Of a DNA stretch of 64,000 nucleotides, positions 54,307 through 61,934 are shown piece by piece. Origin of the DNA: Christiangramia crocea (GTDB taxonomy: Bacteria > Bacteroidota > Bacteroidia > Flavobacteriales > Flavobacteriaceae); the NCBI RefSeq assembly GCF_022410465.1, contig NZ_JAJSON010000015.1, positions 39,860 to 103,859 of the forward strand, given 5' to 3'. The stretch's first letter is position 1. Every line of letters starts with the position of its first letter. A model generated the notes under the pieces. That model searched no databases, was not told the DNA's origin, and worked only from the letters and a program-made list of their open reading frames with translations. The translations under genes and the position numbers were made by a program.

Positions 54307-55080
54307 TTACTGTTGAATTATTTCATGGCCAGACCCATAACAACGAAAACAAGTGCCACCATTCACATGACTAAACTCAGGAAAAGATCCTTTTCCATAA
54401 CATCTATTGCATGGAATCAAATTGTTTAAAATGTTATTATTTTCATCGTAATATGGGATCTTGTAATTTTCGTGAGCTATTTTATGACAAACATTACAAA
54501 CGGTAATATATTCATTGTCATCTTGATCCCAAATCTCTTTATTTGTTCTATAACATTTGTGGTGAATTTCTAAGTATTCCTTTTCCTTTATTACTCCTTG
54601 AGTATCATTGCGAGGATTTATTATCCAAACACCATTAAGATCGATTGTGTATTTATCTATGTCCTTATCTAAAAGATTTTCAACATTTATTTTTGGGGAA
54701 TAATCATCTATCCCATAATATTTATCTTCAATTAAACTCCCCTTAAATTCCTTATTTTTAAAGCGTTTATCAATAAAATTTAATACTAAAATAAATGCCG
54801 ATTTATCTGGGATTAATTTATTCGATTTGGCAATTATTTTAATTCCTTGATTTTGGTGGATGGTTAATTCTAAATGATTAATTAAAGCTTCTTTTATAAC
54901 TTTTATTTCATATTCTCCAGTTATGAAAGAAACAATTGAATCCTTAAAATTAGATTTATTAAATCCGCACCTTTGGCATGTAAAATTGTCTCGATTTAGG
55001 ATTTCAAGACGTTTCCTTTTCCATTCTCCAGTTTCTAATAGGTTAATATATTCTTTCACTATATAATATATTGTGCACAA
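54307..55080 (-). CDS. HNH nuclease with C-terminal DnaJ-type zinc finger (cassette 3, 257 aa)
   Basis: CQRCGFNKS near residue 35, then LEIHHKCYRTNKEIWDQDDNEYITVCNVCHKIAHE (~170-205): the HNH core with its CxxC zinc ligands. The C-terminus has CNRCYGKGSFPEF ... CFRCYGSGHE, two CxxCxGxG motifs as in the DnaJ zinc finger. The first residues (KEYINLLETGEWKRKRLEILNRDNFTC) are typical of HNH endonucleases. It lies between repeats D and E as the sole gene of its cassette. Confidence 0.85.
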   Translation of the reverse strand: MCTIYYIVKEYINLLETGEWKRKRLEILNRDNFTCQRCGFNKSNFKDSIVSFITGEYEIKVIKEALINHLELTIHQNQGIKIIAKSNKLIPDKSAFILVLNFIDKRFKNKEFKGSLIEDKYYGIDDYSPKINVENLLDKDIDKYTIDLNGVWIINPRNDTQGVIKEKEYLEIHHKCYRTNKEIWDQDDNEYITVCNVCHKIAHENYKIPYYDENNNILNNLIPCNRCYGKGSFPEFSHVNGGTCFRCYGSGHEIIQQ

Positions 55081-55210
55081 CGGTCTCGGTTATCGCCAGT
55101 TGGCGGAGTTGGGGACGCGGATTTGTCGGCTTAGTGTTGGTTTCTTAGTCAAGTTAATTATTTTCTTTATAACCGTGCCGGCTATTGGCGATTAACCATT
55201 GTTGTTGTGC
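55074..55210 (-). repeat. attC-like cassette repeat E
   Basis: Outer arms GCACAACGG / CATTGTTGTTGTGC and inner arms TATCGCCAGTTGGCGG / CCGGCTATTGGCGAT. The outer right arm GTTGTTGTGCGTTTTTC (55201-55217) matches its own cassette start (inverse of 56619-56635) at 14 of 17 bases. Confidence 0.8.
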
Positions 55211-55216
55211 GTTTTT

Positions 55217-55582
55217 CTAGTAATAACCTTTTCCTTTTACGCAATGTCTTATTCCACCTCTTGGATCCTCCATATCGTTCTTATATCTAGGAATAACGTG
55301 ACAATGAAAATGCATTACAGTTTGTCCTGCAACTTCTCCGCAGTTCATACCAATATTGAATCCATCAGGAAAGTTTTCTTGTTGAATTAATTCTTTTGCT
55401 TTATCAATTAAATCTGGCAATTCTAATTTCTCTTCATCTGATAAAGAGAAATAATCACTTTTCTTTTTGTTAGAAATAATTAGAATATGGCCCGGTGATA
55501 CAGGATAGCGATCATAAATAAGGAAAAAGTTATTTCCTTTATATAACTTATTTTCTTCTGGGATTTTTTCAAACACACTCAT
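55217..55582 (-). CDS. HIT-family nucleotide hydrolase (cassette 2, 121 aa)
   Basis: The HIT motif is HFHCHVIPR (H-x-H-x-H) near residue 92, preceded by FNIGMNCGEVAGQTVMH and ending GGIRHCVKGKGYY. HIT proteins hydrolyse dinucleoside polyphosphates or nucleotidyl adducts. Its start shares one base with the HNH gene stop (TAATG), so the two are translationally coupled. Confidence 0.9.
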   Translation of the reverse strand: MSVFEKIPEENKLYKGNNFFLIYDRYPVSPGHILIISNKKKSDYFSLSDEEKLELPDLIDKAKELIQQENFPDGFNIGMNCGEVAGQTVMHFHCHVIPRYKNDMEDPRGGIRHCVKGKGYY

Positions 55583-56613
55583 TAAATGCTATTGTCAAGT
55601 TTATCTTTTGGAGACCAAGTTAAAATAGAATTCTCTAATGCTACATCATACTGTTTTTGTAAAAATCTTCTTCTGGATTCTTTTGTTTTTCCAGTTTGAT
55701 TTACAATAGTTTCTCCTAAAGGATGTTTACTATCAATATAGTATTCGTTTCTTTTATAAAGTTTTTGAAGATATTCCACTGTAGGTATTTTTGTTCCTTT
55801 TTCTCCAATAGAATTTATTGTTGGATGAGCCAAAACCAAATTCCATACTCCATTAATATTTGCTGAATGTTTGATGTGTTGGAGTTTATTTACATGTGGT
55901 AAAAAATGATCAACATGACAGAGATCAATGTTTCCAGATTGTAATGAAATGTTGTTATTGCTATAGAAGCACTTTCCTTTTTGATATCCGTTTAAAGCAT
56001 TTCTTGCAGAAGTAATAGATTTTCTTCTCATTATGTTATTTTCAAGGAAAAGAAAATCTAAATCGTCATCGTATTGTACTTCTAATATGTTTGGATTAAT
56101 TTCCAAATTCCAGGCAGTCTCAACAAGTTTCCATCTTGCTTCAACTTCGGAATCGAAGTTTTGAAAATGGTAACTTTCTTTCAATTTCAAAAGTTCATCT
56201 CTTACTACAATATTTTTATTCCCGTTTTTGAAATCTTTCTCGTAAAATAAATTAGGGATTTTTCCTCCGTTTATATTTTGAAAGGCGTCAACTACATTTA
56301 CGAAGCCTAATTTTTCTGTAATAGTAATTAAGGCATCCTTCTTAAGTTTACCATCATTAAAACTTCTACATGCATTTAAAAAATTGCTAGAGTTTGAACT
56401 ACCTTGTTTATCATTAATCTTTAAGTGTTCTGTAATGTGCCTTGAAAATGGTTCTGCTAAATCAATCAATGATACTGTTGTAGTTTCTTTATCAGCGATT
56501 TCCAATAAACTTTTTGCAAAAGCAAATTTATAAGTGGCAGAATTTTTACCGAATAATATTAGAGCTCTCCATTGAGATTCTAAGGTCGGATCATTTACTT
56601 GGAATTCTATCAT
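55582..56613 (-). CDS. HNH endonuclease-like protein (cassette 2, 343 aa)
   Basis: The C-terminal part (~205-300) has KGKCFYSNNNISLQSGNIDLCHVDHFLPH and GVWNLVLAHPTINSIGEKGTK, the HNH core of the HNH_4/HNH_5 style (His in HVDHFLPH, Asn in WNLVLAH). The N-terminal ~200 residues are helical and begin IEFQVNDPTLESQWRALILFGKNSATYKFA. Coupled to the HIT gene; the pair forms one cassette between repeats E and F. A nuclease plus nucleotide hydrolase suggests a defence module; that is inference. Confidence 0.8.
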   Translation of the reverse strand: MIEFQVNDPTLESQWRALILFGKNSATYKFAFAKSLLEIADKETTTVSLIDLAEPFSRHITEHLKINDKQGSSNSSNFLNACRSFNDGKLKKDALITITEKLGFVNVVDAFQNINGGKIPNLFYEKDFKNGNKNIVVRDELLKLKESYHFQNFDSEVEARWKLVETAWNLEINPNILEVQYDDDLDFLFLENNIMRRKSITSARNALNGYQKGKCFYSNNNISLQSGNIDLCHVDHFLPHVNKLQHIKHSANINGVWNLVLAHPTINSIGEKGTKIPTVEYLQKLYKRNEYYIDSKHPLGETIVNQTGKTKESRRRFLQKQYDVALENSILTWSPKDKLDNSI

Positions 56614-56625
56614 AGTTTGAAAAAT

Positions 56626-56760
56626 GCGCTACAACGGTCTTGGTTGAGGCAAGTAGCGTGGAGTAGGGACACGTTCTTGTCGGCTTTGTTGTTATTTACT
56701 AGGTATCTAAAATACACTTTTTCGACTAAGCCCGCTATTTGCGCTTAACCGATGTTGGCA
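56626..56760 (-). repeat. attC-like cassette repeat F
   Basis: Outer arms CTACAACGGT / ACCGATGTTGGC, inner arms GGCAAGTAGCG / CGCTATTTGCGC, and the shared GGAGTAGGGACACG. The outer right arm GTTGGCAAAAGTTATAA (56754-56770) is the inverse of the start of its own cassette (58007-58023), 16 of 17 identical. Confidence 0.8.
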
Positions 56761-56764
56761 AAAG

Positions 56765-58000
56765 TTATAATCTATCATTGAAGATAAGTACAGGACAATC
56801 TACATGCTCTATAATTTTCACTTCATATTGATCTTTAGGTAAAAGCTTTTCAATTTCCGCTGGGTGGCCCCATGGAGTTTTGAATTTTTCTGGTTTAATT
56901 AAAAAAGTCAGAAATTCGTTGGAAATAAGACCATCCTCTATAAAGCTTTTAAATTTTTCATTTTTATATTTTACTAATTTAAATTCTTTACCATTAAACA
57001 AATAATAGAAATCTCCTTTACCTTTATTATCATTTCTTAAAGAGAACTTGATGTTTGACTTTTTCGTTTTTGACCGTAGAAAGTTAAATTCTATTTCAAA
57101 CTCTTCTCCTCCAATTTCTATTTCACGCCATTCAAAAAAATTGAAATTAGTTCTTATGAAAGTTATTCTACTAGTGTGCATCCTGATAAATGCCATTTGC
57201 ATAGTGGAATAATTTAATCCTGGATAATAGTAATATTCCTCTAAAGATATTTTTTCTTCAATTCCTTTTTCATTGGTTTTAATCCATTCACAGAGATTAT
57301 TATTTTCACCTGCGAAAAATGAATAGTAGTTATAATCTGGTGGTGGTAGAGTCTTGTTCACAATGACGGAACCTTGAGCGAACCGTAAAATAGGGTCATA
57401 ATGATTTGAATAAACTGAGTTGTTTTTCTCTATTTTTTGATAGTAATTAGTTAGAATTTCATCTATTCCATTTTCGAATTTATTTTTAAGGGCCGAAATT
57501 TCATCTTCATTTTCATCTACATGTTCTTTTAAACTCTCTAATAATTCTATGCTTACATCCTTGGATTCATAAAACCATTCTTCTAAAACATTTAAGAAAT
57601 TAGTCCCTTCGAATGTTACATTGCTTATAAATCCAGCCTCTTTATTTTTACGTCCTCTGTTCGTGAAATTTTGCGAGCCTAAGGAAATGTACTTATGATC
57701 AACCATTAGGATTTTAGCATGTAATCCCTCTAAATTATGAATTGCTACTCCATTGTTTATTGCCTCTATTAAGGCATTGATTTGATAATCTTTTTGAAAT
57801 AGGTTATGACCTTCTAAAGATGTAATAATATCGATTTCTACCTCGTTCGATGCAGATTTTAGTAATTTATTTACAGTAGAATCTAAATATGGCGTAAATA
57901 TCTGTACGCTTTTATCAGCTTTTCCAATCAATTTTTTCCATTTGTAGAATAAATCTGTTGGATAAAAGTTTTTGAGGGATAAGGAATTATTAGTACTCAA
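56765..58000 (-). CDS. phospholipase-D-family nuclease (cassette 1, 411 aa, TTG start)
   Basis: The PLD motif GLHAKILMVDHKYISLGSQNFTNRG lies at ~93-117 (HxKx4D then GSxN). The N-terminal half forms the catalytic fold; the C-terminal ~230 residues are globular and different from those of the 376-aa cassette protein. The start is TTG with STNNSLSLKNFYPTDLFYKWKKL following. The stop overlaps the outer arm of repeat F. A dimeric restriction-like nuclease is likely; no methylase is nearby. Confidence 0.82.
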   Translation of the reverse strand: MSTNNSLSLKNFYPTDLFYKWKKLIGKADKSVQIFTPYLDSTVNKLLKSASNEVEIDIITSLEGHNLFQKDYQINALIEAINNGVAIHNLEGLHAKILMVDHKYISLGSQNFTNRGRKNKEAGFISNVTFEGTNFLNVLEEWFYESKDVSIELLESLKEHVDENEDEISALKNKFENGIDEILTNYYQKIEKNNSVYSNHYDPILRFAQGSVIVNKTLPPPDYNYYSFFAGENNNLCEWIKTNEKGIEEKISLEEYYYYPGLNYSTMQMAFIRMHTSRITFIRTNFNFFEWREIEIGGEEFEIEFNFLRSKTKKSNIKFSLRNDNKGKGDFYYLFNGKEFKLVKYKNEKFKSFIEDGLISNEFLTFLIKPEKFKTPWGHPAEIEKLLPKDQYEVKIIEHVDCPVLIFNDRL

Positions 58001-58266
58001 ATGTGTTTATAATTTTTGCCAACTCGTAATATCAAATCAAATATATTCTTTTACCAGAAAATGAATTGTATAAAGACAGTTTTAAGCTTTTTGCAAGATC
58101 AGTAATAAGATAAAAATCTTTTTATATATAAAGCCCCCAGTAGTGAATACTGTTTTTTGACTATTTATTTTTCATACCCCCCCCTTAAAAAATGGCTCCT
58201 AGTAAAATTTAGATTGAGTGGCGATGTACTTTAATGAAATTTCTAGATGTTTTTACCCCTATGCCC
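58001..58266. other. array start, intergenic
   Basis: 266 bases without a gene. 58007-58023 reads GTTGGCAAAAATTATAA on the minus strand, the start of cassette 1, so the first recombination point lies near 58023. No full attC-like repeat or attI-like site is seen beyond it. A run of C (58178-58185) and A+T-rich DNA follow. Confidence 0.5.
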
Positions 58267-58938
58267 CTATTCAAATTTCCTCAACCAAGGTGGTCTAGGT
58301 TCCGGTCTATCACTAGGTTTTTGTCTAATTATCCAGTTTCGAGCATATTTCTTAAACCTAAAAAATAATTTTTCATTCATCTTTGTGCTCTCAAGGATCA
58401 TATCATTATTAAATGCCTCGTAAAACTCCAATTTATTGAATAACTTATGTTCGTTTTCTTTCTTCCAATTTTGAATATCTTTTGAACAATAAGTGTTTAA
58501 ATACTCAATGTGAGAAATTCCTCTCTCTTCTTTAATTTCTTCTTTATTATATACTTTATTATTATGTTTTGCCTTTTCGGTTAGAGGGTTTACATTTTTC
58601 CCCATATAGGTGTAGCCATTAATTTTTATTGGGTTTACGGATTTTTCAGAAAGGGTCTCAAGGTTAGGAAATATAGATCTCTTATTGCCCTCACTTTTAT
58701 ATATCTTATATGTTATTAAACCTTTATTGAAAAGGGAGCTTATCATTTCTGAAATACGACCTCTACTTAAACCCAATCTTTCAGCCAAATGTTTATTAGT
58801 AGCGTAACATCCTCTATTATTATTGCTTAATCCAATTATATAGGATAGTAACAAAAGCTCATTTCCTGAAACACATTTCAATTCTAAAACTTCCACTGGT
58901 ACCCATATACCAGTAAAATCCATTTTATCCTTTTCCAT
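58267..58938 (-). CDS. helix-turn-helix protein, island replication or control (223 aa)
   Basis: The N-terminal domain (~20-90) is a winged helix: SGNELLLLSYIIGLSNNNRGCYATNKHLAERLGLSRGRISEMISSLFNKGLITYKIY, of the HTH_36/phage replication-protein type. The C-terminal part is polar with a helical tail (FYEAFNNDMILESTKMNEKLFFRFKKYARNWI). Such proteins occur next to integrases in Bacteroidota islands and may start replication or control excision. It shares one base with the stop of the excisionase-like gene. Confidence 0.72.
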   Translation of the reverse strand: MEKDKMDFTGIWVPVEVLELKCVSGNELLLLSYIIGLSNNNRGCYATNKHLAERLGLSRGRISEMISSLFNKGLITYKIYKSEGNKRSIFPNLETLSEKSVNPIKINGYTYMGKNVNPLTEKAKHNNKVYNKEEIKEERGISHIEYLNTYCSKDIQNWKKENEHKLFNKLEFYEAFNNDMILESTKMNEKLFFRFKKYARNWIIRQKPSDRPEPRPPWLRKFE

Positions 58939-59225
58939 TATTTTTTGGGATTAGAATTATATAAATCTTCTATAATTTTCTTCCGGCTATAATACACCCG
59001 ACCGCCTTTAGTAAGTGGTTCGAGTATTCCCTTTTTTACCCATTGGTGCAGAGTGCCAAAAGAGATGCTCAGCAATTTACAAACCTCTTGCCTGGTTAAA
59101 AATTCTTCAGGTTCTTTTGGCTGAAAATTCTTTTTGAGTTCATCTATTCGTGCATCTACTCCTTTAAGAATAATATCGGTTAATTCTTCTGGAGTGGTTT
59201 CGTGAAGTTGTGTGATATTTCCCAT
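58938..59225 (-). CDS. excisionase-like HTH_17 protein (95 aa)
   Basis: EFLTRQEVCKLLSISFGTLHQWVKKGILEPLTKGGRVYYSRKKI (~42-88) is the HTH_17/MerR-type helix-turn-helix of many excisionases. A short N-terminal linker (TPEELTDIILKGVDARIDELKKNF) precedes it. Adjacent to the integrase cluster, so a directionality factor for island excision is the most likely role. Confidence 0.82.
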   Translation of the reverse strand: MGNITQLHETTPEELTDIILKGVDARIDELKKNFQPKEPEEFLTRQEVCKLLSISFGTLHQWVKKGILEPLTKGGRVYYSRKKIIEDLYNSNPKK

Positions 59226-59333
59226 TTCTTAAACAGTATTTTAAGTTAAACACTGTAAAAGTATTTAGTCCTATTCCATTAAGATTAGAGGAAAATTAGA
59301 GGATTTATAAAGGATAAAAGAGGATAGATTTAT

Positions 59334-60122
59334 TTATGCATTCCTAGTCAAAAAATCTTGAAGAAAAGCGTCAAAATTAGACTTATGAGAAAACCCCGGC
59401 TCATTATGGAGTGAAATGTTAGAATTTTTTCGCTCCTCTATTTTAAAGGGGTGGTTTAATGAATTCCAATAATTCATAAATACTTTACTAGTACAAATAA
59501 TGGAGCCTGGATCATTTGTTTCGATGTAACTTCCACTGCCTTTAAGTCTTTTATAAATGTAGCTTAATTGAGGTTTACAATCTTCAATTCTCGAAAGCCA
59601 ATTTTTGTATAGTGACAATTCAAAAAATTCTTGAACTTTAATACAGTTAAAAACAGCAGGATTAAAAGTAATAGAATTCACCTCTAATAAATTTTTTAGA
59701 TAAACTTTTTCCGCTGAGGTTCTAAGACTTCCTGTAAAAAATTGGAAAGATGCAGATTGGCCCGTTTTAATATCCAATGTAGGGTATATTTCATTAACTA
59801 AATCATTCGTATTTCTAAGTATTTCATCAATGCAATATTTGAAAACTCCATTTTCGACCTTGATACTGGAGAAAAAATGATAAGGTGAATCGTAGAATAG
59901 CGGTCGCTCTTTTTTAATTCTGGCAAAATGATCTTTTAAAAATTTTCTTTTTTCTTGTAAATCTTCAGGATCAAATAATTCTGAAAGCAATAAGGTTTCA
60001 TATTTGCTAGAAATTTTTGAATAGGCAGATTCAAAATATTCAGATACAAATTTTTCCAAATATTCTCGATTCCGTTTCCTTAATTTGGCCTGGTCTCTTT
60101 GTAATTCTATATCATTACTCAT
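59334..60122 (-). CDS. hypothetical island protein (262 aa)
   Basis: Helical, soluble protein beginning LQRDQAKLRKRNREYLEKFVSEYFESAYSKI. I recognise no catalytic motif. Genes of this size and place, between integrase and HTH genes, are common in Flavobacteriia tRNA islands, so it probably belongs to the mobility module rather than to the cargo. Confidence 0.6.
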   Translation of the reverse strand: MSNDIELQRDQAKLRKRNREYLEKFVSEYFESAYSKISSKYETLLLSELFDPEDLQEKRKFLKDHFARIKKERPLFYDSPYHFFSSIKVENGVFKYCIDEILRNTNDLVNEIYPTLDIKTGQSASFQFFTGSLRTSAEKVYLKNLLEVNSITFNPAVFNCIKVQEFFELSLYKNWLSRIEDCKPQLSYIYKRLKGSGSYIETNDPGSIICTSKVFMNYWNSLNHPFKIEERKNSNISLHNEPGFSHKSNFDAFLQDFLTRNA

Positions 60123-60263
60123 TTGTACAATTTTGAAATAATAAGCCTTTAAGAGAGCTTTACTAGAAATTCTCTTTTTAAGCTGTTCTTATAACTTCCT
60201 TTCTTCTTTATAATAAAGGTGAGAATTATTGAATATAGCTTGGTAAGTTGGTTTATATCCATT

Positions 60264-61607
60264 TTATTGGGCTGTTTTAATTACTTCCATTTTGGTTTCC
60301 CCGTTTTGTTTGGCTTTTTTCCAATATTCGGCTAAAATATCTGCATTATCTTTAGGTGCTTTACCTATATAATTCAAAAGCATTTTTTCAGTTTTATGCC
60401 CTGTTGCGCTCATTATTACCGGAGTAGGTAGTTTACCATAATGGTTAGTTGCAAAGGATCTTCGGCAAATATGGGTGCTTACTAAATCACTCTTTTTATA
60501 TTCCCCGGCCTTCTTTCTCCAGATTTTTTTATCGTCCTTAGTTTTTCCGATTATTTCTCTTTTGGTGCCCGGAACGATATCATTGATTCCAGATTCACTG
60601 CAAACCTTTTTTATATAATCATTGAATTTTTGAGAGCTAATAGCATGAGGGAAATTTCCATTTCTTTTATCCAGAATGGCGGAAACTTGCCAGTGCAAAG
60701 GCATTACGATTTTTTGTCCGGTTTTTTTGGCGGTGTATTCTATGTATTCTCCTTTAATATTATCTTTTGTAAGCCTTAATAGGTCGCTTACCCTGGCGCC
60801 TATCCAAACTCCAATAATTAGCCAGTCCTTAGCATTTTCTAGGTATGGAGTAGAACTCAAATCCTTTTCAAATATCCTTTCTATTTCGGCCTCATTCAAG
60901 GTTATAAAGTTTGTCTTTTCTTTAGTGGCTCTGAAATTCCCGTTTAAAATGGCATCATTTATTTTTAATCCATGTGTTCTATAGGCATCTAGGCATATTG
61001 TTTTAATGATAGTGAGGTATTTCCCAATACTGTTGTAGTTGAGGTGATGTTTTTCTTTTAAATAAGCTATAAACTCCCTGTGAAATTCCATGTTTACCTG
61101 AGAGATTAAATATCGTTTGCCTTTATACTTTTCAAAGGCTTTTAATTTTTTAAGGTTGGTTGCGTATTTCTGGATAGTAGCTTTACTTACTCCAGTAGTT
61201 CCATCTTTCTGGATCTTATTAGGTAAATTGCCCAGGTGGTAAGTGGCAAAATCAATTAAGAATTCAGTTTTTAAGTTTTGATCCTGTTTATAAAAGCGGA
61301 TGATGACAGTTTTCAGCCAGTCGGCATCTATTAAGATCCCTTGCTCAAAGTCCATACGATAGCATTTAAGTATTTCGCCTTTGAGATCCGTAAGATTATT
61401 TTCAAGTTTTAATCGGTCTTCAAATACTGCATTTCTTTTAATGGTTCCGGATTTTCGGTTCCAGTGAGTCGGATCAATAGGTTTAAAGGTGGTATGTTTA
61501 AGGTCGATTTTACGGCCAGCGACAAATCTGAGGTATATCGTAGCCGGATTTGATTTACCCTTAATGAAGAATTTAACGGTAGCCATAGTAAACTCATTTG
61601 AAACCAC
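60264..61607 (-). CDS. tyrosine recombinase (island integrase, 447 aa)
   Basis: An N-terminal arm-binding-like domain (ATVKFFIKGKSNPATIYLRFVAGRKIDLKHTT) and a SAM-like core-binding domain (~100-215) are followed by the catalytic domain: Arg in VWIGARVSDLLRL, HICRRSFAT (HxxR), SATGHKT and the nucleophile Tyr in MLLNYIG. All key residues are present. Translation may start at Met1 or at Met8 (MATVKFF). It integrates the island at tRNA-Arg; its position at the island edge, next to attR, fits. It is not an integron IntI, as it lacks the IntI-specific added helix region. Confidence 0.92.
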   Translation of the reverse strand: MVSNEFTMATVKFFIKGKSNPATIYLRFVAGRKIDLKHTTFKPIDPTHWNRKSGTIKRNAVFEDRLKLENNLTDLKGEILKCYRMDFEQGILIDADWLKTVIIRFYKQDQNLKTEFLIDFATYHLGNLPNKIQKDGTTGVSKATIQKYATNLKKLKAFEKYKGKRYLISQVNMEFHREFIAYLKEKHHLNYNSIGKYLTIIKTICLDAYRTHGLKINDAILNGNFRATKEKTNFITLNEAEIERIFEKDLSSTPYLENAKDWLIIGVWIGARVSDLLRLTKDNIKGEYIEYTAKKTGQKIVMPLHWQVSAILDKRNGNFPHAISSQKFNDYIKKVCSESGINDIVPGTKREIIGKTKDDKKIWRKKAGEYKKSDLVSTHICRRSFATNHYGKLPTPVIMSATGHKTEKMLLNYIGKAPKDNADILAEYWKKAKQNGETKMEVIKTAQ

Positions 61608-61633
61608 TTAAAGGTATTAAAAAAATAAAATGG

Positions 61634-61652
61634 GTGCCGACGGGGTGCCGAC
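61634..61652 (+). repeat. subterminal 19-bp repeat, right copy
   Basis: GTGCCGACGGGGTGCCGAC, identical and in the same orientation as 27224-27242. It lies just upstream of the integrase start. An ACTCCATGAAACTT segment begins at 61692, as at the left end. Probable integrase arm sites. Confidence 0.75.
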
Positions 61653-61794
61653 ATTTTTTGAATTTATTTGTATTTCATTAAACTTGAGTGTACTCCATGA
61701 AACTTTTGAACCTGAGGCGAATAGTGAGGTTTTATGATACTTTCAAGCTAAAATAGGGGCTTTAGCGAGCTTCAAAAATTCAAAGGGTTGCGTA

Positions 61795-61808
61795 CCTGGT
61801 GAGGCTAC
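61795..61808 (+). other. right attachment site (attR core)
   Basis: CCTGGTGAGGCTAC repeats the tRNA-Arg 3' end. No tRNA body precedes it, so it is the duplicated target left at the right junction. Confidence 0.88.
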
Positions 61809-61934
61809 TGGAAAGGTTATAGCCTATAATGAAACCTTGTTAATATTTTTATTATCAGGGTTTTTTATGTGATATGTGATTTTATGTGGTGAGACTTGCG
61901 TTCTCAACCACGGTAGTTCTTTCTGATCGAATAC

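Larger units (their letters stand above)
27153..61808. mobile_element. tRNA-Arg integrated genomic island (about 34.7 kb) with defence cargo
   Basis: The island is bounded by a 14-bp direct repeat: the 3' end of tRNA-Arg (27153-27166) and a lone copy at 61795-61808. A tyrosine recombinase, an excisionase-like protein and a HTH gene sit at the right end. A 19-bp sequence occurs inside each end in the same orientation. The island is visibly more A+T rich than the flanking chromosome. It has no phage structural, lysis, relaxase or secretion genes, so it is an integrative element that moves by itself or with a helper. Cargo: Cas9-CRISPR, retron operon, helicase-nucleases and a cassette array. Confidence 0.9.

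Noticed and set aside
60264..61607. Tyrosine recombinase as the integron integrase for the cassette array
   Set aside because: Its place beside attR and its domain plan fit an island integrase, and no IntI-type extra helix region is visible. It could still act on the cassettes, but nothing shows it.
27153..61808. Prophage or conjugative element
   Set aside because: No capsid, portal, terminase, tail, lysis, relaxase, coupling protein or type IV secretion genes are present; only integration and small HTH genes.
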